This document shows positions 47,493-55,912 of a stretch of DNA of 64,000 bases, one piece after another. Each line of letters starts with the position of its first letter. The stretch's first letter is position 1. Below the pieces are notes generated by a model, which saw only the letters and a list, made by a program, of their open reading frames with translations, did no database searches and was not told the DNA's origin. Source of the stretch: Pantanalinema sp. GBBB05 (lineage in GTDB: Bacteria > Cyanobacteriota > Cyanobacteriia > Leptolyngbyales > Leptolyngbyaceae); contig VRZD01000013.1 of NCBI GenBank assembly GCA_016743235.1, forward strand, positions 94,065 through 158,064, written 5' to 3'. The position numbers and the translations under genes are program-made.

Positions 47493-48359
47493 TCACTGCT
47501 CCGCTTTGCAGCAGTCCACGATCGACTTGTCTGCCAGATCACTTAACCCGACTTCTTTCAGTAAGGTTTGCCAATCTGTTGCCGCTTGAGAATTTTGCTG
47601 ACGCAGTTCTGCCAAAATCGTCAGGGCATCGTACCAAACCCCGGCTTTGGCAAACAAAGATGCTTTTTCTACAGCAGAAGCCGTTGAGAGCGATCGACTC
47701 AAGTCAGGACTGACTGCCACTCGTTGGATTACCCCTTCCACCGAGACAGGAGTGGCATCACTCAATGGGTTACAGTCCACTGTGAGGAACCAGCGGTAGC
47801 GTTGATTCACCTCCAGGCTAACTGTGTTGGGTAACGGCAGACCGACAATGCCAGGTTGATTCGGTAACACCAAACTGGTTTTATAAACCGATTCGCTAGA
47901 ACCATCTCGCCGCAGTTCAAACCGGGCTGAGTAATCCGCCGCTTGTGGATAAGGGTTGTAGAACCAAAACGTGGGTTGTGCGAGAGTGGTATTTCCCCAA
48001 ACCTGAACCGTGGATACCGGAGCGGCATCGGTAGTCGGTTCGCCGATCGCAGGGACTAAAGCTGTCAGCCCGATCGGCAACTTCGGGCAAGCTCCTTGAT
48101 TCACCGTTCCTCGGGTTGCCCCGCCCCGACGGCGACCTTCCGGCGGAGTTCCAGGCGGTGGATCAGGTAATCGAAAGTAAGAGCCACCCCCTCTGGCAGG
48201 TCTACTCGGTGACCCAGTATCTGGCGGCGGTGCCAACTGGGCTAAGGAGTCAGTCGTCGGCTGAGCGGACAGCGGAGGCGAGACCAATTCGCTGGCTAGG
48301 CTGGGAATCGGTAATCCGATCGCCAAACTCCAGACCAGGGGGGGCATAAATAAGTTCAT
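47493..48359 (-). CDS. DUF928 family secreted protein
   Basis: About 288 residues from the ATG at 48359 (MNLFMPPLVWSLAIGLPIP), which looks like a proper signal peptide; the frame is open 10 codons further but overlaps the upstream gene. A Pro/Arg/Gly-rich linker with the DPPPGTPPEGRRRGGATR motif leads to the DUF928 domain (CPKLPIGLTALVPAIGEPT, PTFWFYNPYPQAADYSARFE, RYRWFLTVDCNP). It is the last gene of the sigma-like/DUF1822/CHAT-CHASE2 cluster and should act outside the cytoplasm. Biochemical role unknown. Confidence 0.9.
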   Translation of the reverse strand: MNLFMPPLVWSLAIGLPIPSLASELVSPPLSAQPTTDSLAQLAPPPDTGSPSRPARGGGSYFRLPDPPPGTPPEGRRRGGATRGTVNQGACPKLPIGLTALVPAIGEPTTDAAPVSTVQVWGNTTLAQPTFWFYNPYPQAADYSARFELRRDGSSESVYKTSLVLPNQPGIVGLPLPNTVSLEVNQRYRWFLTVDCNPLSDATPVSVEGVIQRVAVSPDLSRSLSTASAVEKASLFAKAGVWYDALTILAELRQQNSQAATDWQTLLKEVGLSDLADKSIVDCCKAEQ

Positions 48360-48366
48360 ATCACAA

Positions 48367-50811
48367 CTAACTCCTAAACGACGGATCAAGATGAGTGGGC
48401 AACGATCGGGTCGGTTGAGCGTTCAGGCAAGCTGCCACACTGCCGCCAGTGAGCAACAATCCTAGTGTTGCGGGTACTAATGGGATCCAGCCTCCTTGAA
48501 TCAGTAGATAAAAGCAACCACCCACCAGACAACCTATAGTCAGCCCAAACCCACCAATCAAACGGATCAGCGATCGGCGATCGGTGGACTGGCTAAACTG
48601 CCATGCGAGAAAGCCACCTAACAACGACCAGCTGCCAATCCAAACGATTTCTTGCCACGGTGACCAGACCCATAACAACGGTCGCTGCTCCAACACCGCA
48701 CTCAGAATTTGGCTAATCATCTGTGCCTGCACTAAGACTCCCGGCATTTGGGTTTGAGGTTGCTTGCCATAGGGAGTCAGCCAGCGATCGTCGCTCTCCC
48801 GTGCCGTAACCCCAATCAGCACAATGCGATCGCGGATTGCCTCCTGTAAAACAGCTGGGTCAAGTTCTCCAGACAGCAACGTAGTGAGCGAAACCTGTTC
48901 CGCGATCGTGGAGGTCGCCCGGTAATTCAATAACACCTGACCGCCATTAGCATCGAGATCTTGATAGCCTCCCGTCCGGGATTGCAGACGGTAAAACACT
49001 TGCTGACCTAACTGTAAATTGCCATCAGCTGTAAAGCTGGGTTGAATGCCCTGAGCTTGCAGATAGCGATAAGCCAAATGGAAACTAAACGCATACTTTG
49101 CCTGACACCGAGATGATGATGGCGGCTGCATAAACAACAACTGGCGCCGCACGACCCCATCCTCATCATCCACAAAGTCACTGAATCCCACTCGATCGCT
49201 AGCGACTCCTGTGGGTGGCTTAATCCCTGGATCTAACCGGGTAAAGTTAACCTTGCAAATCCCCACAAGATTTGGCAGCCGTTGCAGCCGAGATAACAGC
49301 TCCGGCTGGTTTGGCTCCGGTGGAAAGTCTCGGTAAAGATCTAAGCCGATCGCTCTGGGTTTATAGGTTTCCAACAGTGCCAGGAGACGATTGAGGGAAC
49401 GATCGGACAGAGATACAGTTTTTCCCTCTTTGACCAATGATTCCTGGCGTTGGCGTTGAGCGGCAATGTCATTGTCATCGATCGTCACGACTAGCAACCG
49501 AGGATCAGCCCCTTCCGATGGTCGCCACTGCATCATCTGGTCAAACACCTGTAACTCAGCATTCTGCAACCAACCGAGGCTACGAATGCCAGTGATTAAG
49601 GTGGTGGTGAGGAGGCTAAGCGCCAGAGCGATCGTCAGTTGACGGCGGCGGGAGGTGGGAGTGGTAGGGACGGTGGGGAGGAGTGGGGCAGGTAAGGAAG
49701 ATGAAGTAGATAAGGGAGATGGGGAGGATAGGGGAGTTTGACCTAAGAGGGTTTGCCAGGTGGGAGGCAGTTCGGCTGGGTTTTGGCAAATGATCGGGAG
49801 CCAACTGGCACAGGGAAAGCGATCTTCTAGACCTTGTAAGCGTTCGCGGGCATTCCGGACGGCGAGATAAAAGGATTCACCTTGCGAGAAGTCAGCTAGA
49901 AAAGCTTTGAGAAATTCCTGGGCAACTTGATCCGGTACAGGTTCGCGCATCAAGATAATTTGCGGAATATGCAGGTCGGCTAATTCTGGCGCCAGTCCCA
50001 TGCCATCACAGGAGTTGAAAATCGCCAATTTCAAACCACGTTCAACGGCTTTTCTCAAGGCATATTTCAACTGCTCGATCGTCAAACTATCGTTGTCATT
50101 GAGATAAATGCGTCCCGTTGCTTCCGTAATGCTATGTCCAGCAAAAAATAAGATATCCCAAGGTTTTGCCCATAGTTGATTCGTGACCTCTTGCCGTTCT
50201 GGTTGCACCAGAAAAGTGATATCGGCATCCGGCAATTGCTCTAATAACTCGCGATCGGCTTGCGTATTAATTCCAGCACTATTACCAATAATTGCCAGAA
50301 TATTAACCGCAGGATTGTGCCCCGGTAAACGTCGAACTTGCCGATAACTCGGCGCACTGACCGCAATTTCCGCCCGCGGGTAGCGCTCCATCATATCCAA
50401 CAAATGCCAGGGAAACCGTTGTAACTGGCGATCGTCAGTCTGCACAATCACCCGGATCTTTTCCGTGGGAGACAGTTGCTCCAACCAGGTTTCCCGGATG
50501 GGACGAAATTCCTCGGAACGCAACCAGGTATTCAACCGCACCCGCAGCATCTTGGCGGCATTATGACAGTCTTCCGCTACCGACACATTGGTAACTTGCA
50601 CTGGCGGAGCAGATAACCGCGATCGCAACCCTAAGCGTTTATAGCTCGACTGCCAATGACTGTAATACAACGGCATTTCTGGCGCAGGTGGCAACTTGCC
50701 AGTCATTTCGATCGTTGGGCGGGCAACTTCATCGCCAATCTGTAGCGTGACCGAAAACCCCTGCTCGAAGCTACCGTCACTGAGTTTTAAGACAACAAGC
50801 TTATTCATCAC
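48367..50811 (-). CDS. CHAT-CHASE2 membrane protein (caspase-like protease plus sensor)
   Basis: 814 residues. The N-terminal cytoplasmic part has a caspase-like CHAT domain (about 170-345) with His226 in FFAGHSITE and Cys268 in FNSCDGMG, the expected dyad. A Ser/Pro/Thr-rich linker (about 357-388) is followed by a transmembrane helix (391-412), a CHASE2 domain (about 412-690; starting LGWLQNAELQVFDQMMQWRP, with DPRLLVVTIDD and PRAIGLDLYRD), and three C-terminal transmembrane helices. CHASE2 normally senses extracytoplasmic signals. The likely role is a sensor that turns on proteolysis inside the cell; the substrate is unknown. It is co-oriented with the DUF1822 gene upstream and DUF928 downstream. 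Confidence 0.9.
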   Translation of the reverse strand: MMNKLVVLKLSDGSFEQGFSVTLQIGDEVARPTIEMTGKLPPAPEMPLYYSHWQSSYKRLGLRSRLSAPPVQVTNVSVAEDCHNAAKMLRVRLNTWLRSEEFRPIRETWLEQLSPTEKIRVIVQTDDRQLQRFPWHLLDMMERYPRAEIAVSAPSYRQVRRLPGHNPAVNILAIIGNSAGINTQADRELLEQLPDADITFLVQPERQEVTNQLWAKPWDILFFAGHSITEATGRIYLNDNDSLTIEQLKYALRKAVERGLKLAIFNSCDGMGLAPELADLHIPQIILMREPVPDQVAQEFLKAFLADFSQGESFYLAVRNARERLQGLEDRFPCASWLPIICQNPAELPPTWQTLLGQTPLSSPSPLSTSSSLPAPLLPTVPTTPTSRRRQLTIALALSLLTTTLITGIRSLGWLQNAELQVFDQMMQWRPSEGADPRLLVVTIDDNDIAAQRQRQESLVKEGKTVSLSDRSLNRLLALLETYKPRAIGLDLYRDFPPEPNQPELLSRLQRLPNLVGICKVNFTRLDPGIKPPTGVASDRVGFSDFVDDEDGVVRRQLLFMQPPSSSRCQAKYAFSFHLAYRYLQAQGIQPSFTADGNLQLGQQVFYRLQSRTGGYQDLDANGGQVLLNYRATSTIAEQVSLTTLLSGELDPAVLQEAIRDRIVLIGVTARESDDRWLTPYGKQPQTQMPGVLVQAQMISQILSAVLEQRPLLWVWSPWQEIVWIGSWSLLGGFLAWQFSQSTDRRSLIRLIGGFGLTIGCLVGGCFYLLIQGGWIPLVPATLGLLLTGGSVAACLNAQPTRSLPTHLDPSFRS

Positions 50812-50825
50812 TACAACTCAGAAAG

Positions 50826-50910
50826 TGAGAAAAGTTGGGGAGATGCAATTGCCGATGAGGCAGATAGGGAGATGAGACAGATCGGGAAGAGGGGGAGGAT
50901 AGAGAAGTAA
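50826..50910. repeat. Purine-rich G/A low-complexity tract
   Basis: A G/A-rich stretch with GGGGAG, GGGAGATGAG and GGGGGAGG blocks in the 156-base spacer between the DUF1822 and CHAT-CHASE2 genes. On the transcribed mRNA it is a C/U-rich leader. Confidence 0.65.
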
Positions 50911-50967
50911 CGGTGTCCGGAGATATGACGATTCCAGTCATTACCCGCTGTTTACAACTCACCGCTT

Positions 50968-51969
50968 TTAGATCACAAACTCTTGAGTGATGCGAGTATC
51001 ACCGATCGCCACTTGGGAGCTAAAGCGTTCTCCAGTCATGCCACTAAACTGCAACTGAATGTAGTTATCAGCGCTGCGAGCCTGAGTCGCTAAGAAGACA
51101 TTGCCGGTGTCATCCAACACCGCTAATTCAAGCTCACTGGGTAAGTGTAATTGGCTCCCAGTCGGATGAACTTGTAGCCGCACTGCCGTTTCCTGATGGC
51201 CTTCGGGTCGCAGTTCTACGACCAACGCCACCGGTTGGTTACCAGCCTGAATCCCTAGATCAATCAGTTTGGCACGACGGATCATGTCAGTCGTTTCTGG
51301 GACAGGCGCCTCTGGGCTTTCAACCCCACGAAATACGAACGCAGGGCTAAATTCTGGTGGACTTAGTAACGATTCCACGGTTTGCCACCCCTCTTCAAAT
51401 AGCCCCTGTGCCCATTGCCCCAGGTTGACTAAGGTTTGCCGGGCAGTCGTTTGCATTACCCCGATCGCCTCCGCCAGCTTCACAGGTTGCAACTGCCCCA
51501 GATAATCCATTAATGCTTCTGGGGATTGCAGTTGATTTAGAGGTAGTTGTTCTACCGCTGCCGAGGGCGCAAATCCCAAAATCTGAGCATTTTGGAGCGA
51601 TGCATCAATCTGCACCACCACATACCCCACCCGTTCTTCCCAAGTTTCCGGTGGAATGGCACAGGTGGGGAGATTAGGCGCCACCGGACGACATTCCAAT
51701 CGCCCGATCCCAGGTAGTTCCAGGTCAGCCACATCGGCACAGAGCCGCACGATCGGATTCCAGCTATCACTAGCCGCCAAATGCGTGGGAATTCCCATTA
51801 ATTGGAGATAATCATTGACAACACACACCGCCAGAGTATTTAACTGCACCTGAGCCGCTTTGGCTGGAGTCGGTTGTTGGCGGGCAAATTCCTGGGATAA
51901 CTGACGGGCAGATTGAGTAATCGGTAAGGGCAGAGCAAAATCTTCGGTTTCATAGGTGCTATGGGTCAT
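50968..51969 (-). CDS. DUF1822 family protein
   Basis: 333 residues. Matches the DUF1822 pattern: LPLPITQSARQLSQEFARQQ at the start, NTLAVCVVNDYLQLMGIPT with a conserved Cys, and the middle block VGYVVVQIDASLQNAQILGF. A C-terminal beta-rich part (about 225-333) includes LIDLGIQAGNQPVALVVELR. The family is cyanobacterial and mostly found beside sigma-like and CHAT-CHASE2 genes, as here. No catalytic motif or membrane helix is visible. It begins 20 bases after the sigma-like gene ends. Confidence 0.9.
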   Translation of the reverse strand: MTHSTYETEDFALPLPITQSARQLSQEFARQQPTPAKAAQVQLNTLAVCVVNDYLQLMGIPTHLAASDSWNPIVRLCADVADLELPGIGRLECRPVAPNLPTCAIPPETWEERVGYVVVQIDASLQNAQILGFAPSAAVEQLPLNQLQSPEALMDYLGQLQPVKLAEAIGVMQTTARQTLVNLGQWAQGLFEEGWQTVESLLSPPEFSPAFVFRGVESPEAPVPETTDMIRRAKLIDLGIQAGNQPVALVVELRPEGHQETAVRLQVHPTGSQLHLPSELELAVLDDTGNVFLATQARSADNYIQLQFSGMTGERFSSQVAIGDTRITQEFVI

Positions 51970-51989
51970 GGTGATTCGTCCTTCTCGCT

Positions 51990-52640
51990 TTATACATATC
52001 CCTCAGATTCACCAAACTTACGCAAGCGAGGCACACATTGTCGTTGGTAAAACGTACTTAAGGTCGGAATCGCTAGACCAAATTCTTCTGCAAGTGCCTT
52101 CCAGCTTGTTTCCGGAGGTAATCGTCGCAAAATTAGCACCTGACAGTTCACTTCAGGATGTCCTTTGATATGAGTGGCACATAACTCACCCGTGGCATCT
52201 GCTTCTGCCCAGGCTTTTACCGCTTCCAGAATCGGTGGCACATCGGGGGGAGCGGGAACCAGATCGATCGGATTCATCAGTTCCCCTGGTTCACCCGATT
52301 TTGCTCCCCATACCTGACTAGAGGCCTGAAGGGCTTGCTGTTTTTGCTGCTGAATAAAATGATCCTGCAAGCGTCGCCGCAGATAGTAATTCAACCAGGT
52401 GGTAATACTGCTCCGTGCCGGGTCATATTTTTCACCTGTCCCTTTCTCACAAACGTTTTGGCAGAAATACGTCCAGGTTTGCTGAAGCGCATCTTGATAA
52501 TAGGGAGTATACTCTCGCCACAGTTTAGGGCTGACCAGGCGAATGACTTTAGTCAGGTTACGTTGTCGGGGCAGACTCCCAGGAGGATGCTTGCAGGCTT
52601 CTACTACGAGCTGATACAGCGGGTCGTCAAATTCAGTCAT
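51990..52640 (-). CDS. Sigma-70-like factor of the DUF1822/CHAT cluster
   Basis: 216 residues. The middle resembles sigma region 2 (YYQDALQQTWTYFCQN, with STWLNYYLRRRLQDHFIQ) and the C-terminus has a region-4-like helix-turn-helix (SWKALAEEFGLAIPTLSTFY, then QRQCVPRLRKF). It lacks a full-length primary-sigma domain set, so it is ECF-like or a divergent sigma-like regulator. It lies directly before DUF1822 and could direct transcription of the cluster or respond to proteolysis by the CHAT protein; both are inference. Confidence 0.85.
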   Translation of the reverse strand: MTEFDDPLYQLVVEACKHPPGSLPRQRNLTKVIRLVSPKLWREYTPYYQDALQQTWTYFCQNVCEKGTGEKYDPARSSITTWLNYYLRRRLQDHFIQQQKQQALQASSQVWGAKSGEPGELMNPIDLVPAPPDVPPILEAVKAWAEADATGELCATHIKGHPEVNCQVLILRRLPPETSWKALAEEFGLAIPTLSTFYQRQCVPRLRKFGESEGYV

Positions 52641-52831
52641 GTCAGCGTTAGTAATGGGGCTTAATTACGCTAGATCCTTGACCACAGGACTCAGGGAACG
52701 GTGGTCTTACAACAGATTACCTTCCTGATCCTAACTTCCTAGCGGTTTGCCCTGGTTTGTTCATCACTAAGTGAACTGAATTCATGGTGGGGGGGATTCT
52801 CAACCACCCACAAACCCAGACAGTTTTACCT

Positions 52832-53083
52832 TTAACGACTCCCCGCCGCTTCCCGACGACCAGGAATTCCCCGCTTAGGGGGTTGGTAAGGTCGATCGGG
52901 ATTAGTCTGTGCGTCCATCTGACTTAGGCAGCAAAGTTGTACAGGTGGCTGAAACTGTGCCTGACTGCTGGCGATATCCAAGCTCAATAATCCCAGGACG
53001 ACGCAAACGATCCCCAGTTTGGCGACCCACAGACAACCATTTCCTTGCCATGATTTCGAGCTATCTATCATCACATCCTCCAC
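52832..53083 (-). CDS. Short secreted protein, truncated DUF928-like N-terminus
   Basis: 83 residues. An N-terminal signal peptide (WVAKLGIVCVVLGLLSLDI, cleavage near SQA-QF) leads to a short tail with two adjacent Cys and the ending PPKRGIPGRREAAGSR. That Pro/Arg/Gly motif matches the linker before the DUF928 domain in the gene at 47493-48359, but here a stop follows, with no DUF928 sequence in the next bases of that frame. It may be a truncated DUF928 gene or a genuine short secreted peptide. It lies 191 bases upstream of the sigma-like gene on the same strand. Confidence 0.6.
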   Translation of the reverse strand: MEDVMIDSSKSWQGNGCLWVAKLGIVCVVLGLLSLDIASSQAQFQPPVQLCCLSQMDAQTNPDRPYQPPKRGIPGRREAAGSR

Positions 53084-53213
53084 TCAGTCATCCGACATCC
53101 CTGGTCTCCTATAGCTTTATCGGGTGGCAGCAGCAAAATTATGCACTGCCAGCCTGTTGCAGGATGGAATTCTGGTGAGACAATACTCAAACAAAACTGA
53201 TTGAGTAAAACGT

Positions 53214-53390
53214 ATGGCAGATCAACCGATGCAAACCTGTCCAGTCTGTAAAGTCAGAATTATCAAGCTGGTGGGGGGCGATCGGGTGCTGTTCTCAGTC
53301 GGACCACCTGGCACCCGCGCAACCTTGTGGAATAAGGTCTGCCAGCATGTCAGTAATCCTGCTTGTATTAATCAGGATGGCAAAGGTTAG
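53214..53390 (+). CDS. 58-residue Cys-containing protein, zinc-finger-like
   Basis: A short gene translated by hand: ATG at 53214, TAG at 53388-53390. It begins MADQPMQTCPVCKVRIIKLV and continues with GGDRVLFSVGPPGTRATLW and VCQHVSNPACINQ. The CxxC plus two further Cys and a His suggest a small zinc-binding domain. Clear codon structure, a conserved-looking GPPGTR block and position between two genes support it. I associate the pattern with short conserved cyanobacterial proteins of unknown function. It is divergent from the truncated DUF928 gene. Confidence 0.75.
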   Translation: MADQPMQTCPVCKVRIIKLVGGDRVLFSVGPPGTRATLWNKVCQHVSNPACINQDGKG

Positions 53391-53411
53391 GGCTGGGGGT
53401 GAGGCTCCTAG

Positions 53412-55013
53412 TTAGCGATGCGATCGCTGAGCCTGACAGCGTTCCCAATAAATACGAGCAACTTGATCGCCCGGACTGAGGCGGAGACACTCAGCTAGAA
53501 GTTTGCCAGCGTCAACATACTGGTGTTGGCTATAGAGAATCATAGCCGCCTCAAACTGGCTCAGCGTCGCGAGTTTCCCTTCCTTGAGCGGTTCTGGATC
53601 AGCATCAAATACTTCAAAGATGGCAATATCATCTGACTTGCCTTTCACTCGGACTCGATCGATCCAGCGAATGGCATACCGGGTGGCATCCTGTAACCGC
53701 CAAAATGTTTGGTGGGTAATCAGCAGTGGCACTTTATAGTCTTTTGTCAAGCCCTCGACTCGGGCCGCAATATTCACCGCGTCACTAATCACCGTGCCAT
53801 TCATCCGCTGGCTGCCACCAACCGTTCCCAACATCAACGAACCTGTATTAATGCCAATCCCTACATGAATTGGCACATAGCCAATGCTGGCACGGTGACG
53901 GTTATAGACTAGTAGCTCATTCAACATGGCAATGCCAGCCTGCACCGCATCATCGGCTCCCGCGCTAAACAGCGCCATAATCGCATCGCCAATGTATTTA
54001 TCCACAAAGCCGTGATTTTGTACGATCAACGGCTCCATACGACTCAGATAGGAATTGATAAAGCGGAAATTTTCCTCTGGAGTCAAGCGTTCTGACAGCG
54101 AGGTAAAGTTGCGAATGTCGGCAAACAGTACTGCCATTTCCTTGCGTATCTGATCGCCCAGTTGCACATCAACAATACTCTCCTTGTCGAGCAACTGCAG
54201 AAACTGACGCGGCACAAAGCGTTCGTAAGCTTGATTCACCTGGCAGAGCCGTTCGGTAAACGCCTGGCGTTCAGCTTCCGCCCGTTTGCGATCGGTAATA
54301 TCCTGAAATGCCGCGATCGCATATTCGATCTGACCGGCGGCGTCAAAAATGGGACTTGCCCAAACTTCCAAGGGAATCACCCGTCCATCTAGATGCAGTT
54401 CCAGGTCATCTACCGTTGTACTATCCCCTTGCAGCGCACAAAAGATCGGTTGCCGCTCCGGTGGATAGAACTGATTGGTCCCAGCCAAATACGCCTGGTA
54501 GGTAGTTGGAAAATCCCTAACTTGGACTTCGGGGTTAACTCCTTGCCCCAACAGCTGTTTGGCGATCCGGTTAGCGTAGTACGGCTGCCCCTGAGCATTC
54601 ACCACAAATACACCAACTGGTAAGGCATCCAGAAATTGGGCAAGGCGGCGTTCGCTCTCCCACATCGCTGCCTCCGCTCGATCGTGGAGTTGAGCTTCTA
54701 CAGCATCACTATGCTCAACCATCGTTTCCAGCAAAATCTCCAGATCGGCTTTATCCCGTTGCACCAGATCCAGTAGGGTTTGGAGTTCCGCCTGCGAGGT
54801 TTGTAAAGCAGCTTCAGTTCGCTGATGCGCCTGCACTTCAGCCTGAAGTTGTCGGTTAGCTTGATCCAACTGGGATTGCAGCACCTCGGTGTGCGCTGCC
54901 GTTGTTTCTAACCCAACTTGGAGGTCAACCTTTTCCTGACGCAAGGTTGCCACTTCTCGGCGCAGCGCTTCTAGTTCTACTAGTAGTTGTGTAGTGGACG
55001 GTTCTTCCGGCAT
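53412..55013 (-). CDS. PAS-domain class III adenylate cyclase
   Basis: 533 residues, soluble. An N-terminal coiled coil (about 10-120), a PAS domain (about 122-242) and a class III cyclase domain (about 290-470). Metal-binding Asp299 (FADIRNFTSLS) and Asp343 (IGDAIMALF) are present. The adenine-selecting Lys339 and Asp411 (ISDAVNIAAR), with Asn414 and Arg418, point to cAMP rather than cGMP. It should make cAMP from ATP in response to a PAS-sensed signal. It lies convergent with the 58-residue gene and next to the CHAT-CHASE2 cluster, but there is no evidence that they work together. Confidence 0.92.
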   Translation of the reverse strand: MPEEPSTTQLLVELEALRREVATLRQEKVDLQVGLETTAAHTEVLQSQLDQANRQLQAEVQAHQRTEAALQTSQAELQTLLDLVQRDKADLEILLETMVEHSDAVEAQLHDRAEAAMWESERRLAQFLDALPVGVFVVNAQGQPYYANRIAKQLLGQGVNPEVQVRDFPTTYQAYLAGTNQFYPPERQPIFCALQGDSTTVDDLELHLDGRVIPLEVWASPIFDAAGQIEYAIAAFQDITDRKRAEAERQAFTERLCQVNQAYERFVPRQFLQLLDKESIVDVQLGDQIRKEMAVLFADIRNFTSLSERLTPEENFRFINSYLSRMEPLIVQNHGFVDKYIGDAIMALFSAGADDAVQAGIAMLNELLVYNRHRASIGYVPIHVGIGINTGSLMLGTVGGSQRMNGTVISDAVNIAARVEGLTKDYKVPLLITHQTFWRLQDATRYAIRWIDRVRVKGKSDDIAIFEVFDADPEPLKEGKLATLSQFEAAMILYSQHQYVDAGKLLAECLRLSPGDQVARIYWERCQAQRSHR

Positions 55014-55246
55014 GAATGGATTAGGTTCCCTTACCTCAGCCCCTTCGCCTTAGACCCGTGCCAAACCACCAACCAGTAATAGGCAATTTTGCTTCTACTG
55101 ACAATGGCAATGGCTCAGTGACGACTCATGACTGATCATTAATTACTTTCACTCCTTTTCTAACTGTAAATCAGGGTTCTCCCATCAAAAAATTTTCAAA
55201 AATAATTCGTGAAGCTTATCCCGCATCCATCTCTTTCATCCTCATG

Positions 55247-55780
55247 CTATCGCCGATCGCCCACAGCCAGCGGTTGAGGACTGAAAATTTGGCAGTCGAG
55301 CCAATGCTGTTGCCAGGCAGCCCGAATCCGGCGAGGGGATACACCCACCAGGCGAGCAATCCACTCAGCCGGAATTTTATGCGCTTGGTCTAACCCTGCC
55401 CATGCACACAGTTGATTCACAATTAACATCGCCCGATGGTCATGACAGCGAACGATCGCGATATTACTAATCCGATCGCTATAGGCAATCCGCTGTTGAA
55501 AAGCGGCTTGGCGTTCCGCAAAGGTGGTGGGAATCTCGAATTTCACTGTACCCAATGCATAAATTGCCACACAATCACCATCAAACGTGCATCCAACCGC
55601 CGCTCCGGCTCCAGCAAAGTCTGCATAAAACGGCTTTTGAATAATCAAACCACCCTGACTGGTTGCTGATAAGCTCAGGCAATGACCACTTTGCAGGAGG
55701 GAAACTGGGAGCAATCCTTGGCTAAAGCTGGAATGACGGTGTAATAAGGCGGCAATGGTATGAATAGTCAATCCTGACAT
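55247..55780 (-). CDS. Hypothetical protein with possible C-terminal helix-turn-helix
   Basis: 177 residues. The first 130 have no motif I recognise; they include ADFAGAGAAVGCTFDGDCVA and the histidine-rich VRCHDHRAML. The C-terminal segment IPAEWIARLVGVSPRRIRAA has the spacing of a helix-turn-helix, so a transcriptional regulator is possible. There is no signal peptide or membrane helix. Isolated, with its own upstream spacer. Confidence 0.6.
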   Translation of the reverse strand: MSGLTIHTIAALLHRHSSFSQGLLPVSLLQSGHCLSLSATSQGGLIIQKPFYADFAGAGAAVGCTFDGDCVAIYALGTVKFEIPTTFAERQAAFQQRIAYSDRISNIAIVRCHDHRAMLIVNQLCAWAGLDQAHKIPAEWIARLVGVSPRRIRAAWQQHWLDCQIFSPQPLAVGDRR

Positions 55781-55912
55781 GACTCAACCTCTGGGAACGG
55801 AGATAGATGCGAATGGGGATCTATCTATCCAGAGCGGGGAGATTATGCCGCTACTGCCAAATTTCTGCCATTACTTCCGATCAGGACAACCAGAGGCACC
55901 TAGTTCTTCACC

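Noticed and set aside
52335..52664. Plus-strand ORF within the sigma-like gene
   Set aside because: It is antisense to a gene with clear sigma-factor motifs.
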